64,000 bases of DNA from Leifsonia aquatica H1aii. Its GTDB lineage: Bacteria > Actinomycetota > Actinomycetes > Actinomycetales > Microbacteriaceae. Positions 1 to 9,849 of the stretch are shown one piece after another (the first letter of the stretch is position 1; the number at the start of each line of letters is the position of its first letter). The DNA lies in NCBI RefSeq assembly GCF_000633535.1, contig NZ_AYMR01000002.1, forward strand, positions 1-64,000, read 5' to 3'. The position numbers and the translations under genes were made by a program. Under the pieces are notes generated by a model that saw nothing but the letters and a program-made list of their open reading frames with translations, was not told the origin of the DNA and made no database searches.

Positions 1-197
1 GACTCGTGGATCGACGCGAAGCCGCGGATCGAGGAGCCGTCGAAGAGCTGACCGACGGAGAAGAACTCCTCGTCGACGGTCGAGGCGGGGATGTTGAAGT
101 GCTGCTGCACACCGGGCAGGTCGGTGAAGCGGATATCAAGGAACTTGACGTCGGTGTCCTTGATGAACTTGAGCACCTCGGAAGAATCACGGAACAT
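1..197 (-). CDS. glnA: Glutamine synthetase type I, N-terminal part (cut by window edge)
   Basis: Glutamine synthetase makes glutamine from glutamate, ammonia and ATP in the cytoplasm. Only the first 65 codons are visible; the gene runs off the left edge. They encode the N-terminal beta-grasp domain, with the conserved stretch FTDLPGVQQHF near residues 24-34 and FDGSSIRGF near 53-61. The ATG at 195-197 is preceded by GGGAG at a normal distance. It is transcribed away from the RDD gene, and a GlnR-type operator lies about 70 bases upstream, so regulation by nitrogen supply is likely. The identification is firm. Whether this is the main GlnA (GlnA1) cannot be settled without the adenylylation-site region. 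Confidence 0.95.
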   Translation of the reverse strand, partial: MFRDSSEVLKFIKDTDVKFLDIRFTDLPGVQQHFNIPASTVDEEFFSVGQLFDGSSIRGFASIHE

Positions 198-268
198 ACG
201 GAGGACTCCCAATGGCTTGCGGTGACCGGACTGCGCGTGCAGTCCCACCCCCACGGTAGGGGGAGGCC

Positions 269-306
269 GTTTCCCCGCCGTGACGCAAATGTTTCCGGCA
301 TGTTAC
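269..306 (-). promoter_or_regulatory. GlnR operator, two adjacent boxes, upstream of glnA
   Basis: Read on the minus strand, four five-base half sites occur in order, GTAAC, GAAAC, GTCAC and GAAAC, each separated by exactly six bases. This is the published actinobacterial GlnR consensus (gTnAc, n6, GaAAc) twice in succession. It points at glnA and suggests nitrogen-dependent control. It also lies just upstream of the divergent RDD gene. GlnR itself is not in the window. Confidence 0.8.
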
Positions 307-334
307 GTGTACCGGCCCCGGGTAAACTCGACGG

Positions 335-757
335 GTGCCCCAGAACCCCCCGAACCGCTCCGGCGACATCGCCCCCAGCCGCTATCCCGGGGAGCGCCTC
401 GGTCTTCCCGAGGCCGGTCCGCGCTCCGTCGCCCGCTTCGGCCGCCGACTCGGTGCGATCGTCGTGGACTGGGCCATCGCCTCGCTCATCTCCTTCTCGT
501 TCTTCCACTACGACCCGCTCGCCAACCTCGGCATGTTCGCGCTGATGCAGGTGGTGTTCATCCCGACCATCGGCGGCAGCATCGGCCACCGCATCTTCGG
601 TCTCCGGGTCGTCGCGCTCCGCGGGGGCTGGGTGGGGCTGTGGCGGCCGATCGTGCGCACCGTCCTGCTCTGCATCGCCATCCCGGCGCTGGTGTGGGAC
701 TCCGACCAGCGCGGCTTCCACGACAAGATCGCCGGGACGGTCCTGCTCCGCGGCTGA
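335..757 (+). CDS. RDD family membrane protein
   Basis: A 140-residue membrane protein of the RDD family, whose function is not established. Hydrophobic segments lie near residues 40-57, 66-84 and 103-121. The family residues are visible as the FGRRLGA arginine near 36-40, the Asp of VVDW at 45, and the C-terminal DQRGFHDKIAGT segment around 124-135. The proposed start is GTG at 335; no strong ribosome binding site is seen. It is divergent from glnA, and an RDD protein next to glnA is a common actinobacterial arrangement. Nothing in the sequence shows a substrate or partner. Confidence 0.85.
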   Translation: MPQNPPNRSGDIAPSRYPGERLGLPEAGPRSVARFGRRLGAIVVDWAIASLISFSFFHYDPLANLGMFALMQVVFIPTIGGSIGHRIFGLRVVALRGGWVGLWRPIVRTVLLCIAIPALVWDSDQRGFHDKIAGTVLLRG

Positions 758-838
758 CATCCGCCGACGACCGCAGGGGACGAACGGACGAACGCGCCGT
801 CCCGGTGGGGAGCGGCGCGTTCGTGTCGAAGCGTCGGG

Positions 839-1537
839 TCAGCGGGCGCGCTGCGCGCGGACCTTCATCGGGTCGATGCCCTTCGGGATCGGCAGGGCGT
901 TCTCGAGCGACTGCAGGCGGTTGCTGATGGCGAGCACCTCCGCCTTGGTCAGCGTCGGCTTGATCTTGGCCAGCGTGCGGGGGACCTTGTGCAGCGCGAC
1001 CGCGTCGCTGTCCGGGCCGACGCTGATGACGGTGACGGGCACGTTCGGCAGCACGCGGGTGACCTTGCGGCGCTCCTCGTCGACCATGCGCTGGGTGCGG
1101 GTCTTCGGACCTTCGCTGATGAGCACGACGCCGCCGCGGCCGGTGGCACGATAGACCGCGTCCTGCGTCTTGCTGTTGACGGCGACCGGCATCTCGGAGC
1201 CGCGCCAGCTGCGCTTGAGCGAGCTGCGCAGCACAGCGCCGACGGCGCCCGGCTGCCCCTCGATCTGCGAGTACGCGGCGCGTTCCGCGCGGCGGCCGAG
1301 GATGATCAGGGCCGCCAGCACGCCGCCGAACACGCCCGCGATGATCCAGAGGACCATCGTGAAGACGTTGCCGCCGGAGAAGAAGATCGCCAGGAGCACG
1401 CCCGCGATGATCGGGAGGACGAAGCCCAGGATGATGTAGAGCAGTGCGCGGTCGTCGTAGCGGCGGGTCATCTGGAAGACCTGCCACATCTGCTTCAGCC
1501 GACCGGGCTCCTTGGTGGACTTGTCCTTGCGTGCCAT
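839..1537 (-). CDS. DUF4191 membrane protein
   Basis: A 232-residue protein matching the actinobacterial DUF4191 family, of unknown function. It begins with a basic cytoplasmic tail (MARKDKSTKE), then two hydrophobic segments near residues 31-53 and 59-80, followed by a soluble domain rich in basic residues. The ATG at 1537 is preferred over an upstream extension because MARKDK is the usual family start. It lies just downstream of lipA on the same strand, separated by about 50 bases, and is probably co-transcribed with lipB-lipA, as in many related genomes. No catalytic motif is recognised. Confidence 0.85.
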   Translation of the reverse strand: MARKDKSTKEPGRLKQMWQVFQMTRRYDDRALLYIILGFVLPIIAGVLLAIFFSGGNVFTMVLWIIAGVFGGVLAALIILGRRAERAAYSQIEGQPGAVGAVLRSSLKRSWRGSEMPVAVNSKTQDAVYRATGRGGVVLISEGPKTRTQRMVDEERRKVTRVLPNVPVTVISVGPDSDAVALHKVPRTLAKIKPTLTKAEVLAISNRLQSLENALPIPKGIDPMKVRAQRAR

Positions 1538-1586
1538 ACGCACAAGGATACCGTCCCGCGGGGCGTCCGGCAGACGACGTTCGCCG

Positions 1587-2576
1587 TCAGGAGACGGCCT
1601 GGGCGAACCCGAGCGAGGCGTCCGCGAGATGCTGCAGCTCCGCGGGCACAGGACGGCCCTTCGCCTGCATCGACTGAGCCCACAACCGGCCCGCGCGATA
1701 CGAGGAGCGCACCAGCGGCCCGGCCAACACACCGAGGAAGCCGATGGCCTCGGCCTCCTCCTTCAGCTCGACGAACTCGTCCGGGTGCACCCAGCGCGCG
1801 ACGGGCAGGTGGCGCGGGCTCGGCCGCAGGTACTGGGTGATGGTGATGATGTCGGTGCCGGCGTCGTGCAGATCGCGCAGCGCCTGGCCGACCTCGTGCC
1901 GCTCCTCGCCCATCCCGAGGATCAGGTTGGACTTGGTGATCAGCCCGGCCGCACGGCCCTGCGTCAGCACGTCGAGGGAGCGCTCGTAGCGGAAGGCCGG
2001 TCGGATGCGCTTGAAGATGCGGGGGACGGTCTCGACGTTGTGGGCGAACACCTCGGGGCGGGCGGAGAACACCTCGCCGAGGAGCTCGGGGCGGCCGGTG
2101 AAGTCCGGGACGAGGATCTCGACGCCGGTGCCGGAGCTCTGCCGGTGGATCTCGCGGATGGTCTCGGCGTACAGCCAGGCGCCCTCGTCCTCCAGGTCGT
2201 CGCGCGCGACGCCGGTGACGGTCGAGTAGCGCAGGCCCATGCGGGCGACCGACTCGGCGACGCGCCGGGGCTCGTCACGGTCGAACGCGGCCGGCTTGCC
2301 GGTGTCGATCTGGCAGAAGTCGCAGCGGCGGGTGCACTGGGAGCCGCCGATGAGGAAGGTGGCCTCGCGATCCTCCCAGCACTCGTAGATGTTGGGGCAG
2401 CCGGCCTCCTGGCAGACCGTGTGCAGCTCTTCGGACTTCACGAGCGAGTGGAGCTGCCGGTACTCCGGCCCCATCTTCGCCCTGGTCTTGATCCACTCGG
2501 GTTTGCGCTCGATCGGGGTCTGGGCGTTGCGGACCTCGAGGCGCAGCATCCGGCGCCCCTCCGGCACGGCGCTCAC
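1587..2576 (-). CDS. lipA: Lipoyl synthase
   Basis: A radical SAM enzyme that inserts two sulfur atoms into octanoyl groups on lipoyl domains. The 329-residue protein has the auxiliary cluster cysteines at 55, 60 and 66 ([12 protein letters not shown]) and the radical SAM motif CTRRCDFC at 81-88. The C-terminal RSSYRAG motif of the family is also present. The start is GTG at 2576, overlapping the lipB stop codon as GTGA, which suggests translational coupling. An internal ATG at 2549 would remove conserved residues. The lipoylated E2 and its E3 are encoded a few kilobases away, so synthesis of the cofactor and its target proteins are clustered. Confidence 0.97.
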   Translation of the reverse strand: MSAVPEGRRMLRLEVRNAQTPIERKPEWIKTRAKMGPEYRQLHSLVKSEELHTVCQEAGCPNIYECWEDREATFLIGGSQCTRRCDFCQIDTGKPAAFDRDEPRRVAESVARMGLRYSTVTGVARDDLEDEGAWLYAETIREIHRQSSGTGVEILVPDFTGRPELLGEVFSARPEVFAHNVETVPRIFKRIRPAFRYERSLDVLTQGRAAGLITKSNLILGMGEERHEVGQALRDLHDAGTDIITITQYLRPSPRHLPVARWVHPDEFVELKEEAEAIGFLGVLAGPLVRSSYRAGRLWAQSMQAKGRPVPAELQHLADASLGFAQAVS

Positions 2577-3241
2577 GCGGCGGCCTCCGTCGCGGTCGTC
2601 GTCCCCGCGGCGGGCGCCTCGGCCCAGCGTTCGAAGGCGGCGACCACGAGTGGAGCGACGTCCTCCGGCGTGACGGTGCGGCCGAGAACGTGCGAGACGG
2701 TGGTGACGCCGGCATCGCGGATGCCGCAGGCGACGATGTGCTCGTACGGCTCCAGGTCGTTGGAGCAGTTCACGGCGAAGCCGTGCATCGTGACGCCCTC
2801 GGCGACCCGGATGCCGATGGCGGCGATCTTCTCGTCGCGGCCGTCGGCGCGCAGCCACACGCCGGAGCGACCCTCGACCTGCTCGCCGTGCACGCCCAGG
2901 TCGGCGAGCACGGCGATGAGCAGGGACTCCAGACGGCGCACGTAGCCGACGACATCGATCGGATCGGGAAGGCGCAGGATGGGGTAGCCGACGAGCTGGC
3001 CCGGACCATGCCAGGTGATCTTGCCTCCGCGGTCGACGTCGATCACCGGGGTGCCGTCGGTCGGCCGCTCGTCCGGCTCGGTGCGCTTGCCGGCCGTGTA
3101 GACCGGCGGGTGCTCCAGCAGGAGGAGGGTGTCGGGCGCCCGGCCGGCGACGACGGCGGCGTGCACCTCACGCTGCCGCTGGAGTGCTTCGTCGTACGGG
3201 ACGGCGTTGGTGCTGAGCCTCGAGAGGTCGTATGCAGTCAC
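2573..3241 (-). CDS. lipB: Lipoyl(octanoyl) transferase
   Basis: Transfers octanoyl from acyl carrier protein to the lysine of lipoyl domains, the step before LipA. The 222-residue protein shows the family motif [17 protein letters not shown] near 71-87, the catalytic lysine at 138 ([10 protein letters not shown]) and the catalytic cysteine at 172 in the VACGI motif. The start is GTG at 3241; no in-frame ATG lies upstream before the frame loses similarity. It overlaps lipA by 4 bases. Upstream it is divergent from the pseudokinase-like gene at 3372, so the 130-base gap should hold both promoters. Confidence 0.96.
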   Translation of the reverse strand: MTAYDLSRLSTNAVPYDEALQRQREVHAAVVAGRAPDTLLLLEHPPVYTAGKRTEPDERPTDGTPVIDVDRGGKITWHGPGQLVGYPILRLPDPIDVVGYVRRLESLLIAVLADLGVHGEQVEGRSGVWLRADGRDEKIAAIGIRVAEGVTMHGFAVNCSNDLEPYEHIVACGIRDAGVTTVSHVLGRTVTPEDVAPLVVAAFERWAEAPAAGTTTATEAAA

Positions 3242-3371
3242 CGGTTCAGCATATATGGACTGAGTCCAGTAATTATCGTCCCTGGTCTGAAGTTCTCCAC
3301 ATCGGTCGGGCCGGCACGACCTCTGCACCGATCGGGTCCACGCCGCCCCGGCGGGACGAGAGGGCACTGGA

Positions 3372-5180
3372 ATGGAGGCCATGAGGAGATTCCGACCGGG
3401 CCACGGTGCCGATCTGGCGAGACTCGCGCAGACCGTGGCACGAGAGCTGGGAGCGCGCACGCGCCGGGTCCTCCCGTCGCCGCCTGACACGTATCACGTG
3501 GTCGTGGAGGGAGGGGAGTTGGTGCGGCCCGCCGTGCTGTGTCTGCGGATGCGACGAGGTGAGACGGGCGACGAGGGGACGGAATCCCGGGAGCGGGACG
3601 GGCCCGGTGGGCGCGGCGGGGCCGGTGGGCGCGGCGGTCCTGGGAGCCGCGCCGGGCCCGGAGACGGCCCGGTCGTCGACAGCGAGCACCTCGCCGAGGA
3701 GCACGCGCTTCCGGTGCGGCGGGTCCGCGGCGGGACGGTTCAGGTGCGGCTGCTCGAGCATCTGCCCGCGGGAAGCCTGGCCGGCCGGATGGCCGCCGGG
3801 CCGTTGAGCGTGGGGGAGGCGGTGACGATCCTTCTCGCCGTCGCCGAGGTCATGCACGCCGCCCACGGCAGTGGCTGCGGAGGGATCGAGCCGCGGTGCG
3901 CGAGCATCCGGTTCCGTGACGACGGCTGCCCGGTCGTCGCCGCCGGGGAGGGGGCCGGTCCGCTGACACCGGAGCGGGCGCAGGGCGACGCCGCGGCATT
4001 CCTCCGACTCGTCCGGGACGTGACGGCGGCCGTCGCCGACGGGCGCGGCGCCGACCTGGCGAACCGGGTCGAGACGGTGTTCGCGTCGGGAGCGGGCGGG
4101 CTCCGCGCCGCGATCCTGGCGGCGGCGCCACCCGCTGCCGTGCAGCTCGCCGGTCCACGACGCGGCGGTGCTCGCCCGGCGGTCGATCCGTCCCGGGCGG
4201 TACGCCGTCGCGACCTGGCGGATCGCGCACGGGCGGAGTCGCGCCGTCGCGTCCGCGGGCGCACGAACAGGCGGGCGGCGCTCCGGCGCACCGGAGCCGG
4301 CGGGAACGGCGGAGCCGTGACTCCCGAGGTCGGACGAGCCGTGCTGCGTGAACGCCGGGGAGCGCCGGCCGGGATCGGAGGGGGCGACGGCGGTGAACGC
4401 CGCCGCGACCCCGCCGGTCCGGAGCAGAGGAAGCGCGGTCGACTGGGTGGCGGGCGGTCAGGCTCCGGAAGCAGGGCCGGGGGCCGGAGCGCCTCGCGGG
4501 CGGGCGCCGCGGCGTGGTGGGACGCGGTGCTGGACGGGAACCCGTTGCGGGACGCGCGGGTCGCCGCGGTCGCGTACCTCCGGCGCCGGCCGAAGACGGT
4601 GGCGCTCGCAGCTCTTCCGGCGGTGCTGGCCGCTGTCCTGTTCGTGGCCGTCCCGGTCGACGCGGCCGGCCCCGGTCCGGCGGCGCGGACCGTGTCGACG
4701 GCCACGCATGGCGGATCAGAGGCGACACCGTCGGCGTCGGCGTCGCGTGCACCGGTCGCCGTCGGAGCCTCGCCCGGGGACGACGCCACCGAGGGCACGC
4801 GACGGTCCGGAGCGGCGTCGGGGCCCCCGGACGGCGGTGCACGCTGTGCGGAACCGGACGTGTTCGACCTGAACGGGGAAGGGGATGCAACCGGCGGGGA
4901 CGACGACGGCGCGGCCGGCGGCCCGCGAGAGGGCGGGGGAGCGTGCTCGGCCGTCGGGCCGGATGCGGACGATCCCGTGCGGGTGGCGATGGCGTGGCTG
5001 GCGGCCCACGGCGGCTCGAGCGGCGCCGGTCAGGGGAGCGCGGTGATCACGCAGCGCTGGGGGGAGGCCGTGCTGGTGACGGTCCGGACCGATCCGCAGG
5101 GAGGTCCGGACAGCGAACCGGCCTCGCTCCTGCTGGTGAGGGGCGAGGCCGGTTGGCGGATACGAGCGGTGTACTCGTGA
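3372..5180 (+). CDS. Pseudokinase-like single-pass membrane protein
   Basis: A 602-residue protein I cannot assign to a named family. Residues about 124-250 resemble the C-lobe of bacterial Ser/Thr kinases ([14 protein letters not shown], then [20 protein letters not shown]). The position of the catalytic loop reads GCGGIEP instead of a kinase HxD motif, and no DFG or glycine-rich loop is visible, so any kinase fold would be catalytically dead. A very basic, Gly/Arg-rich linker follows. One hydrophobic segment lies near 409-428, then a Ser/Thr/Asp/Gly-rich stretch and a small C-terminal domain with a [14 protein letters not shown] start. The kinase-like part is predicted inside the cell and the last domain outside. 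Codon use is very G-rich. Confidence 0.7.
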   Translation: MEAMRRFRPGHGADLARLAQTVARELGARTRRVLPSPPDTYHVVVEGGELVRPAVLCLRMRRGETGDEGTESRERDGPGGRGGAGGRGGPGSRAGPGDGPVVDSEHLAEEHALPVRRVRGGTVQVRLLEHLPAGSLAGRMAAGPLSVGEAVTILLAVAEVMHAAHGSGCGGIEPRCASIRFRDDGCPVVAAGEGAGPLTPERAQGDAAAFLRLVRDVTAAVADGRGADLANRVETVFASGAGGLRAAILAAAPPAAVQLAGPRRGGARPAVDPSRAVRRRDLADRARAESRRRVRGRTNRRAALRRTGAGGNGGAVTPEVGRAVLRERRGAPAGIGGGDGGERRRDPAGPEQRKRGRLGGGRSGSGSRAGGRSASRAGAAAWWDAVLDGNPLRDARVAAVAYLRRRPKTVALAALPAVLAAVLFVAVPVDAAGPGPAARTVSTATHGGSEATPSASASRAPVAVGASPGDDATEGTRRSGAASGPPDGGARCAEPDVFDLNGEGDATGGDDDGAAGGPREGGGACSAVGPDADDPVRVAMAWLAAHGGSSGAGQGSAVITQRWGEAVLVTVRTDPQGGPDSEPASLLLVRGEAGWRIRAVYS

Positions 5181-5186
5181 GGCGGA

Positions 5187-6710
5187 TCAGATGCCGAGGC
5201 TGCCCTCGAAGTCGCCGCCCTCGAGCCGGTTCTTCACGGCCACCAGGAAGCGGGCCGCGTCGGCGCCGTCCACGATGCGGTGGTCGTAGGAGAGGGCCAG
5301 GTACACCGTGGAGCGGATGGCGATCGACTCCGTGCCGTCCGCCGTGATGACGACGGGCTTCTTCGTGACGATGCCGGTGCCCAGGATCGCGACCTGCGGG
5401 AGGAAGACGACCGGGGTGTCGAACAGGGCGCCACGCGAACCGGTGTTGGTCAGCGTGAACGTGCCGCCCGCGAGCTCGTCCGGCTTGAGGCGGTTGTCGC
5501 GGGTGCGCTCGGCGAGATCAGCGATCTCCTTCGCGAGACCCGAGAGGTCGAGCGACGAGGCGTCCTTGACGACCGGCGTCAGCAGGCCGCGCTCGGTGTC
5601 GACCGCGATCGAGATGTTCTCGTGGTCGGGGTACACGATGTTGTCGCCGTCGACGGTGGCGTTGATGACCGGGTAGGTCTTGAGCGCCTCGGCCGCCGCG
5701 AGAGCGAAGAACGGCAGGAACGAGAGCTTCACGCCGGTCTTGGCGAGGAAGTCGCCCTTCACCTTGTCGCGGAAGGCGGCGACCTTGGTCACGTCCACCT
5801 CCACCACCGAGGTGAGCTGAGCGGTCGACTGCATGGAGATGACGGCGCGCTCGGCGACGACCTTGCGCAGCCGGGACATCGGCTGGGTCGTTCCGCGCAG
5901 CGGCGAGACCTCGACGGTCGGGGCGGCGGCCGGAGCCGACGCCGCGGCGGCGGGCTGAGCTGCCGAGAGGATGTCCTCCTTGCGGATGCGGCCGCCGACA
6001 CCGGTGCCGGTGACGCTCGCCAGGTCGACGCCCTGCTCGTTCGCGAGCTTGCGGACGATCGGGGTCACGTAGCCGGCGTTGCCGGCGTGCGCGCCACCGG
6101 TCGACGCGGCCGGAGCCGGAGCAGCGGCGGGAGCCGCAGCGGCAGCCGGAGCAGCAGCCGGGGCCTCCGCAGCCGGAGCGGCGGCGGGGGCCGGAGCAGC
6201 GGCGGGAGCCTCAGCAGCGGCGGGAGCCTCAGCAGCGGCGGGAGCCGGAGCGGCAGCCGGGGCCGGAGCAGCGGCGGGAGCCTCAGCGGCGGCCGGAGCC
6301 TCAGCAGCAGCCGGAGCCTCAGCAGCAGCCGGAGTGACGGCGGGGGCCTCAGCAGCGGCGGGAGCCGGAGCGGCAGCCGGAGCCTCCGCAGCGGGAGCCT
6401 CGGCGGCCGGAGCCGGCGCCTCGGCGGGGGCGGCCTCGGCGGGGGCGGCCGGAGCCTCTGCACCCGCGCCGGAGCCGTCGCCGATGGTCACGAGCGCGGT
6501 GCCCACCTCGACGGTCTCGTCCTCCTGCACCAGGATCGCCTCGATGACGCCGGCGACCGGCGACGGGATCTCGGTGTCGACCTTGTCGGTCGAGACTTCG
6601 AGCAAGGGCTCGTCCACCTCGACACGGTCGCCAACATTCTTCAGCCAGCGGGTGACCGTGCCTTCCGTGACACTCTCGCCGAGTGCCGGGAGGCTGACGG
6701 ATTCGCTCAT
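5187..6710 (-). CDS. sucB: 2-oxoacid dehydrogenase E2 (dihydrolipoamide acyltransferase)
   Basis: The acyltransferase core of pyruvate or 2-oxoglutarate dehydrogenase; in actinobacteria the enzyme annotated SucB often serves pyruvate dehydrogenase. The 507-residue protein has one lipoyl domain at 1-80 with the lipoyl lysine at 43 (TDKVDTE). A long Ala/Pro/Glu linker follows (about 84-208), then the E3-binding domain (about 214-248, from YVTPIVRK) and the catalytic domain with His477 and Asp481 in [12 protein letters not shown] lies about 8 bases before the ATG at 6710. It is downstream of lpdA on the same strand. Many actinobacterial homologues have two or three lipoyl domains, so one is notable. 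Confidence 0.93.
   Translation of the reverse strand: MSESVSLPALGESVTEGTVTRWLKNVGDRVEVDEPLLEVSTDKVDTEIPSPVAGVIEAILVQEDETVEVGTALVTIGDGSGAGAEAPAAPAEAAPAEAPAPAAEAPAAEAPAAAPAPAAAEAPAVTPAAAEAPAAAEAPAAAEAPAAAPAPAAAPAPAAAEAPAAAEAPAAAPAPAAAPAAEAPAAAPAAAAAPAAAPAPAASTGGAHAGNAGYVTPIVRKLANEQGVDLASVTGTGVGGRIRKEDILSAAQPAAAASAPAAAPTVEVSPLRGTTQPMSRLRKVVAERAVISMQSTAQLTSVVEVDVTKVAAFRDKVKGDFLAKTGVKLSFLPFFALAAAEALKTYPVINATVDGDNIVYPDHENISIAVDTERGLLTPVVKDASSLDLSGLAKEIADLAERTRDNRLKPDELAGGTFTLTNTGSRGALFDTPVVFLPQVAILGTGIVTKKPVVITADGTESIAIRSTVYLALSYDHRIVDGADAARFLVAVKNRLEGGDFEGSLGI
6089..6461 (-). repeat. Ala-Pro-Glu repeat region encoding the E2 linker
   Basis: Short imperfect repeats of codons for Ala, Pro and Glu (units such as [12 protein letters not shown] and [10 protein letters not shown]) fill about 370 bases. 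They encode the flexible linker between the lipoyl and E3-binding domains. Such repetitive DNA can change length by slippage, which would alter the reach of the lipoyl arm without breaking the frame if units are multiples of three. Confidence 0.85.
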
Positions 6711-6778
6711 GAGCTTTCTCTCCTTCAAAACCTGATGTTCAGTAGCTTATTGCAACCGCAGGTGCGGCGGCTCGGACG

Positions 6779-8152
6779 TTAGAGGGTGTGCAGTGGCTTG
6801 CCCGCGAGGTACAGGAAGGCCTCGCCGAGCGACTCGTTCTGGGTCGGGTGGGCGTGGATGAACGGAGCGATGTCCTCCGGGTACGCCTCCCAGTTCACGG
6901 CGAGCTGAGCCTCGCCGATGAGCTCGCCCACGCGAGCGCCGATCATGTGCACGCCGACGACCGGGCCATCGTTCACCCGGACGACCTTGACGGTGCCGCT
7001 GGTGCCGATGATCTCGCTCTTGCCGTTGCCGGCGAGGCTGTAGTCGTAGCTGCTGACCTTGTCCGCACCGTACTGCTCGACGGCCTTGGCCTCGCTGAGT
7101 CCGACCGAGGCGACCTCGGGGTCGCAGTACGTGACCTTGGGGATGTTCACGTCGGGGACGATGATCGGGTTCAGGCCCGCGATCTCCTCCGCGACGAAGA
7201 TGCCCTGCTGGAAGCCGCGGTGCGCGAGCTGCAGGCCGGGGACGATGTCGCCGACGGCGTAGACGCCCGGGACGTTGGTCTGCAGGCGCTCGTCGGTGAG
7301 GACGAAGCCGCGGTCCATCGTGATGCCGACCTCGTCGTAGCCGAGGTTCGCGGTCTGCGGGCCACGGCCGACGGCGACGAGCAGCAGCTCCGCGTCGACG
7401 GTGTCGCCGTTCTCGAGCGAGACGACGACGCCGTTCTCGTTCTGGGTGACACCGGCGAACCGGACGCCGAGGCGGTAGTCGATGCCACGGCGGCGGAACG
7501 CGCGCTCGAGCGACTTGCTGATCGACTCGTCCTCGTTGGGGACCAGGTGGGGGAGGGCCTCGATGATCGTGACCTCGGCGCCGAACGACTTCCAGACGCT
7601 GGCGAACTCCACGCCGATGACGCCGCCGCCGAGCACGGCGACCTTCTTCGGGACGAAGTCCAGCTCGAGCGCCTGCTCGCTGGTGATGACGCGCCCGCCG
7701 ATCTCGAGACCGGGGAGGCTGCGCGAGTAGGAGCCGGTCGCCAGCACGACGTGCTTGCCGACGATGGTGTCCTCGCCGACCTGGACGGTCGTCGGGGAGG
7801 TGAGGCGGCCCTCGCCCTCGATGACGGTGATGCCGCGGGCCTTCACCAGGCCCTGCAGGCCCTTGTACTTCTTGGCGATGATGCCCTGGCGGTACTCGGT
7901 GACACCGTTGATGTCGATGCCCTGGAGCTGGGTGATGATGCCGTACTTCGCCGACTCGCGGGAGTAGTCCGCGACCTCGGCCGCGTGCAGCAGCGCCTTG
8001 GTCGGGATACAGCCGCGGTGCAGGCAGGTGCCGCCGACCTTGTCCTTCTCGATCATGCCCACGGTGAAACCGAGCTCGGCCGCACGCAGCGCTGCTGCGT
8101 AGCCTCCACTCCCACCGCCGAGCACCACAATGTCAAAGTTCTGCTCAGACAC
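6779..8152 (-). CDS. lpdA: Dihydrolipoyl dehydrogenase (E3)
   Basis: The flavoprotein that reoxidises dihydrolipoyl groups of E2 using NAD. The 457-residue protein has the FAD-binding GGGSGGYAAA motif near 12-21 and the redox disulfide in GGTCLHRGCIPTK (Cys43 and Cys48). A second dinucleotide motif VAVLGGGVIGVEFAS lies mid-protein, and the C-terminal pair His435 and Glu440 sits in HPTQNE. The length is typical. It sits 68 bases upstream of the E2 gene on the same strand, consistent with an operon, with pepA further upstream on the same strand. Confidence 0.97.
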   Translation of the reverse strand: MSEQNFDIVVLGGGSGGYAAALRAAELGFTVGMIEKDKVGGTCLHRGCIPTKALLHAAEVADYSRESAKYGIITQLQGIDINGVTEYRQGIIAKKYKGLQGLVKARGITVIEGEGRLTSPTTVQVGEDTIVGKHVVLATGSYSRSLPGLEIGGRVITSEQALELDFVPKKVAVLGGGVIGVEFASVWKSFGAEVTIIEALPHLVPNEDESISKSLERAFRRRGIDYRLGVRFAGVTQNENGVVVSLENGDTVDAELLLVAVGRGPQTANLGYDEVGITMDRGFVLTDERLQTNVPGVYAVGDIVPGLQLAHRGFQQGIFVAEEIAGLNPIIVPDVNIPKVTYCDPEVASVGLSEAKAVEQYGADKVSSYDYSLAGNGKSEIIGTSGTVKVVRVNDGPVVGVHMIGARVGELIGEAQLAVNWEAYPEDIAPFIHAHPTQNESLGEAFLYLAGKPLHTL

Positions 8153-8191
8153 CCAGTTACTCCCTCGCGCATCAGGATTCGTGACACGATC

Positions 8192-8217
8192 CTGCCCCGA
8201 GGGGTGACTCCGGGCAG
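8192..8217 (-). terminator. Probable terminator after pepA
   Basis: A ten-base inverted repeat, CTGCCCCGAG against CTCCGGGCAG with one mismatch and a six-base loop, lies between pepA and lpdA. There is no U-tract, which is common in high-GC genomes. It may separate pepA transcription from lpdA. Confidence 0.4.
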
Positions 8218-8255
8218 GCGTTGACGGACGAGATCTTCTCGCCCATACGACCCTA

Positions 8256-9743
8256 CTACTTCCGCGAAAACTCCTCGGCCAAACGGACGAGCGCCCGTAC
8301 GCTGACGGCGGACGGTCCCTTGCCGGTGAAGCCGTACGGCGAGGCCGGTCCCTTGGCGGGGCCGGCGATGTCGAGGTGCGCCCACGGGATGCGCGGGGCG
8401 TCGTCCTCGTCGCCGGTGCGGCCGACGAACTCCTGGAGGAACACGCCGGCCAGCAGCATGCCGCCCGCGGACTGGCCCGGGTTGGCGTTGGCGATGTCGG
8501 CCACGTCGGAGTTGATGGTGGCGCGCAGCTCGCCCGAGAGCGGCATCGGCCAGAGCAGCTCGCCGCTCGCCTTGGCGGCCTGCAGCACCTCGTCGACGAG
8601 CCCCTCGGAGCCCATCACGGCGGCGTAGCGCGTGCCGAGCGCGACCATGGCGGCGCCGGTGAGGGTGGCGACGTCGACGATCGCGTCCGGGCGGTCCTCG
8701 CTCGCGGCGGCGAGCCCGTCGGCCAGCACCAGCCGGCCTTCGGCGTCCGTGTTCAGCACCTCGACGGTGCGGCCGTCGCGGATGCGCAGCACGTCGTTCG
8801 GTCGGATCGCGGAGCCGGACGGCATGTTCTCGGCCAGGCAGAGCCACGCCGACACCCGCACCGGCAGGCCGAGCCGCGCGGCGGCGAGGGCGACCGCGAG
8901 CACGGTGGCGGCGCCCGTCATGTCGTACTTCATGCCGACCATGCCCGTCGGCGGCTTCAGGGAGAGCCCGCCGGAGTCGAAGGTGATGCCCTTGCCGACC
9001 AGCGCGAGGTGCCGGGTCGCTCCGGCCGGGGCGTAGTCGACCTTGACGAGCCGCGGCGGCCGGGTGGAGCCCTGGCCGACCCCGAGGATGCCGCCGAAGC
9101 CGCCCTCGGCGAGGGCCGCCTCGTCCCAGACGGTGATGTCGACGGGGAGACCGGCTGCGGCCTCCTGCGCGCGCTCGGCGAACGTCTCGGGGTAGAGGTC
9201 GAGCGGTGGCATGTTGACGAGGTCCTTGACCAGGGAGGCCGCGCCGGCGACGGCCGTGGCGCGCCCCAGCAGGTCGTCGGCGGTCGCGCCGGCCGGAGCG
9301 CCGATCACGGTGATCGCGGGTACCGGTGCTTTCGCCGTGCTCTTCTCCCGGTACTCCGTGTACGCGTAGGAGCCGAGGGCCGCGCCCTCGATGACCGCGC
9401 CGAGCAGGGAGTCCCCGTCGGCGGGGAGCTCGATGGCCACGTGGGCGGTGCCGGCCAGCTGGCGGACGGCACTGCCTGCGGCGTAGCGGAGGGCGTCCTC
9501 GTCGAGCTCGTCGCCGAGGCCGATCACCGCGAGCGACGGTCCGCCGGCCGTGCCCGGGAGGCGGACCAGCTCGTCCCGACCGCCGGCGAAGCCGACCGCC
9601 GTCAGCTGGCCGGCGAGGGTGCCCTGATCGGGGCCGGAGAGCACGACGACCTCGTCGCGGACGACGCGGGCGCCGACCACGAGCACGTCGGCCGGGGTGA
9701 GGGAGGAGGAATCGGACGCGAGCGAGAGAGCAGGAACCGTCAT
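8256..9743 (-). CDS. pepA: Leucyl aminopeptidase, M17 family
   Basis: A cytosolic two-metal aminopeptidase of 495 residues that removes N-terminal residues from peptides. The metal and catalytic motifs are visible: VGKGITFDSGG near residues 246-256, supplying lysine and aspartate ligands, and the family signature NTDAEGRL near 327-334. The N-terminal domain is less conserved, as usual. The ATG at 9743 is the natural start. Upstream it is divergent from the PAC2 gene, and downstream it shares a strand with lpdA. No sign of truncation. Confidence 0.95.
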   Translation of the reverse strand: MTVPALSLASDSSSLTPADVLVVGARVVRDEVVVLSGPDQGTLAGQLTAVGFAGGRDELVRLPGTAGGPSLAVIGLGDELDEDALRYAAGSAVRQLAGTAHVAIELPADGDSLLGAVIEGAALGSYAYTEYREKSTAKAPVPAITVIGAPAGATADDLLGRATAVAGAASLVKDLVNMPPLDLYPETFAERAQEAAAGLPVDITVWDEAALAEGGFGGILGVGQGSTRPPRLVKVDYAPAGATRHLALVGKGITFDSGGLSLKPPTGMVGMKYDMTGAATVLAVALAAARLGLPVRVSAWLCLAENMPSGSAIRPNDVLRIRDGRTVEVLNTDAEGRLVLADGLAAASEDRPDAIVDVATLTGAAMVALGTRYAAVMGSEGLVDEVLQAAKASGELLWPMPLSGELRATINSDVADIANANPGQSAGGMLLAGVFLQEFVGRTGDEDDAPRIPWAHLDIAGPAKGPASPYGFTGKGPSAVSVRALVRLAEEFSRK

Positions 9744-9849
9744 GCTCCGACCCTAGCCCGCCCGTGCGCGTCTCACTGTTCGCTGTGGGCGTGCTGCGAG
9801 GCGGCCCGCAGTACCGGTCGGGGGTTCCGGGGCGGCCTAGAGTTGACGC

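Noticed and set aside
6079-6735. Plus-strand Gly/Ala-rich protein opposite the E2 linker
   Set aside because: It is the complement of Ala-Pro codon repeats and has no start signal or family match.
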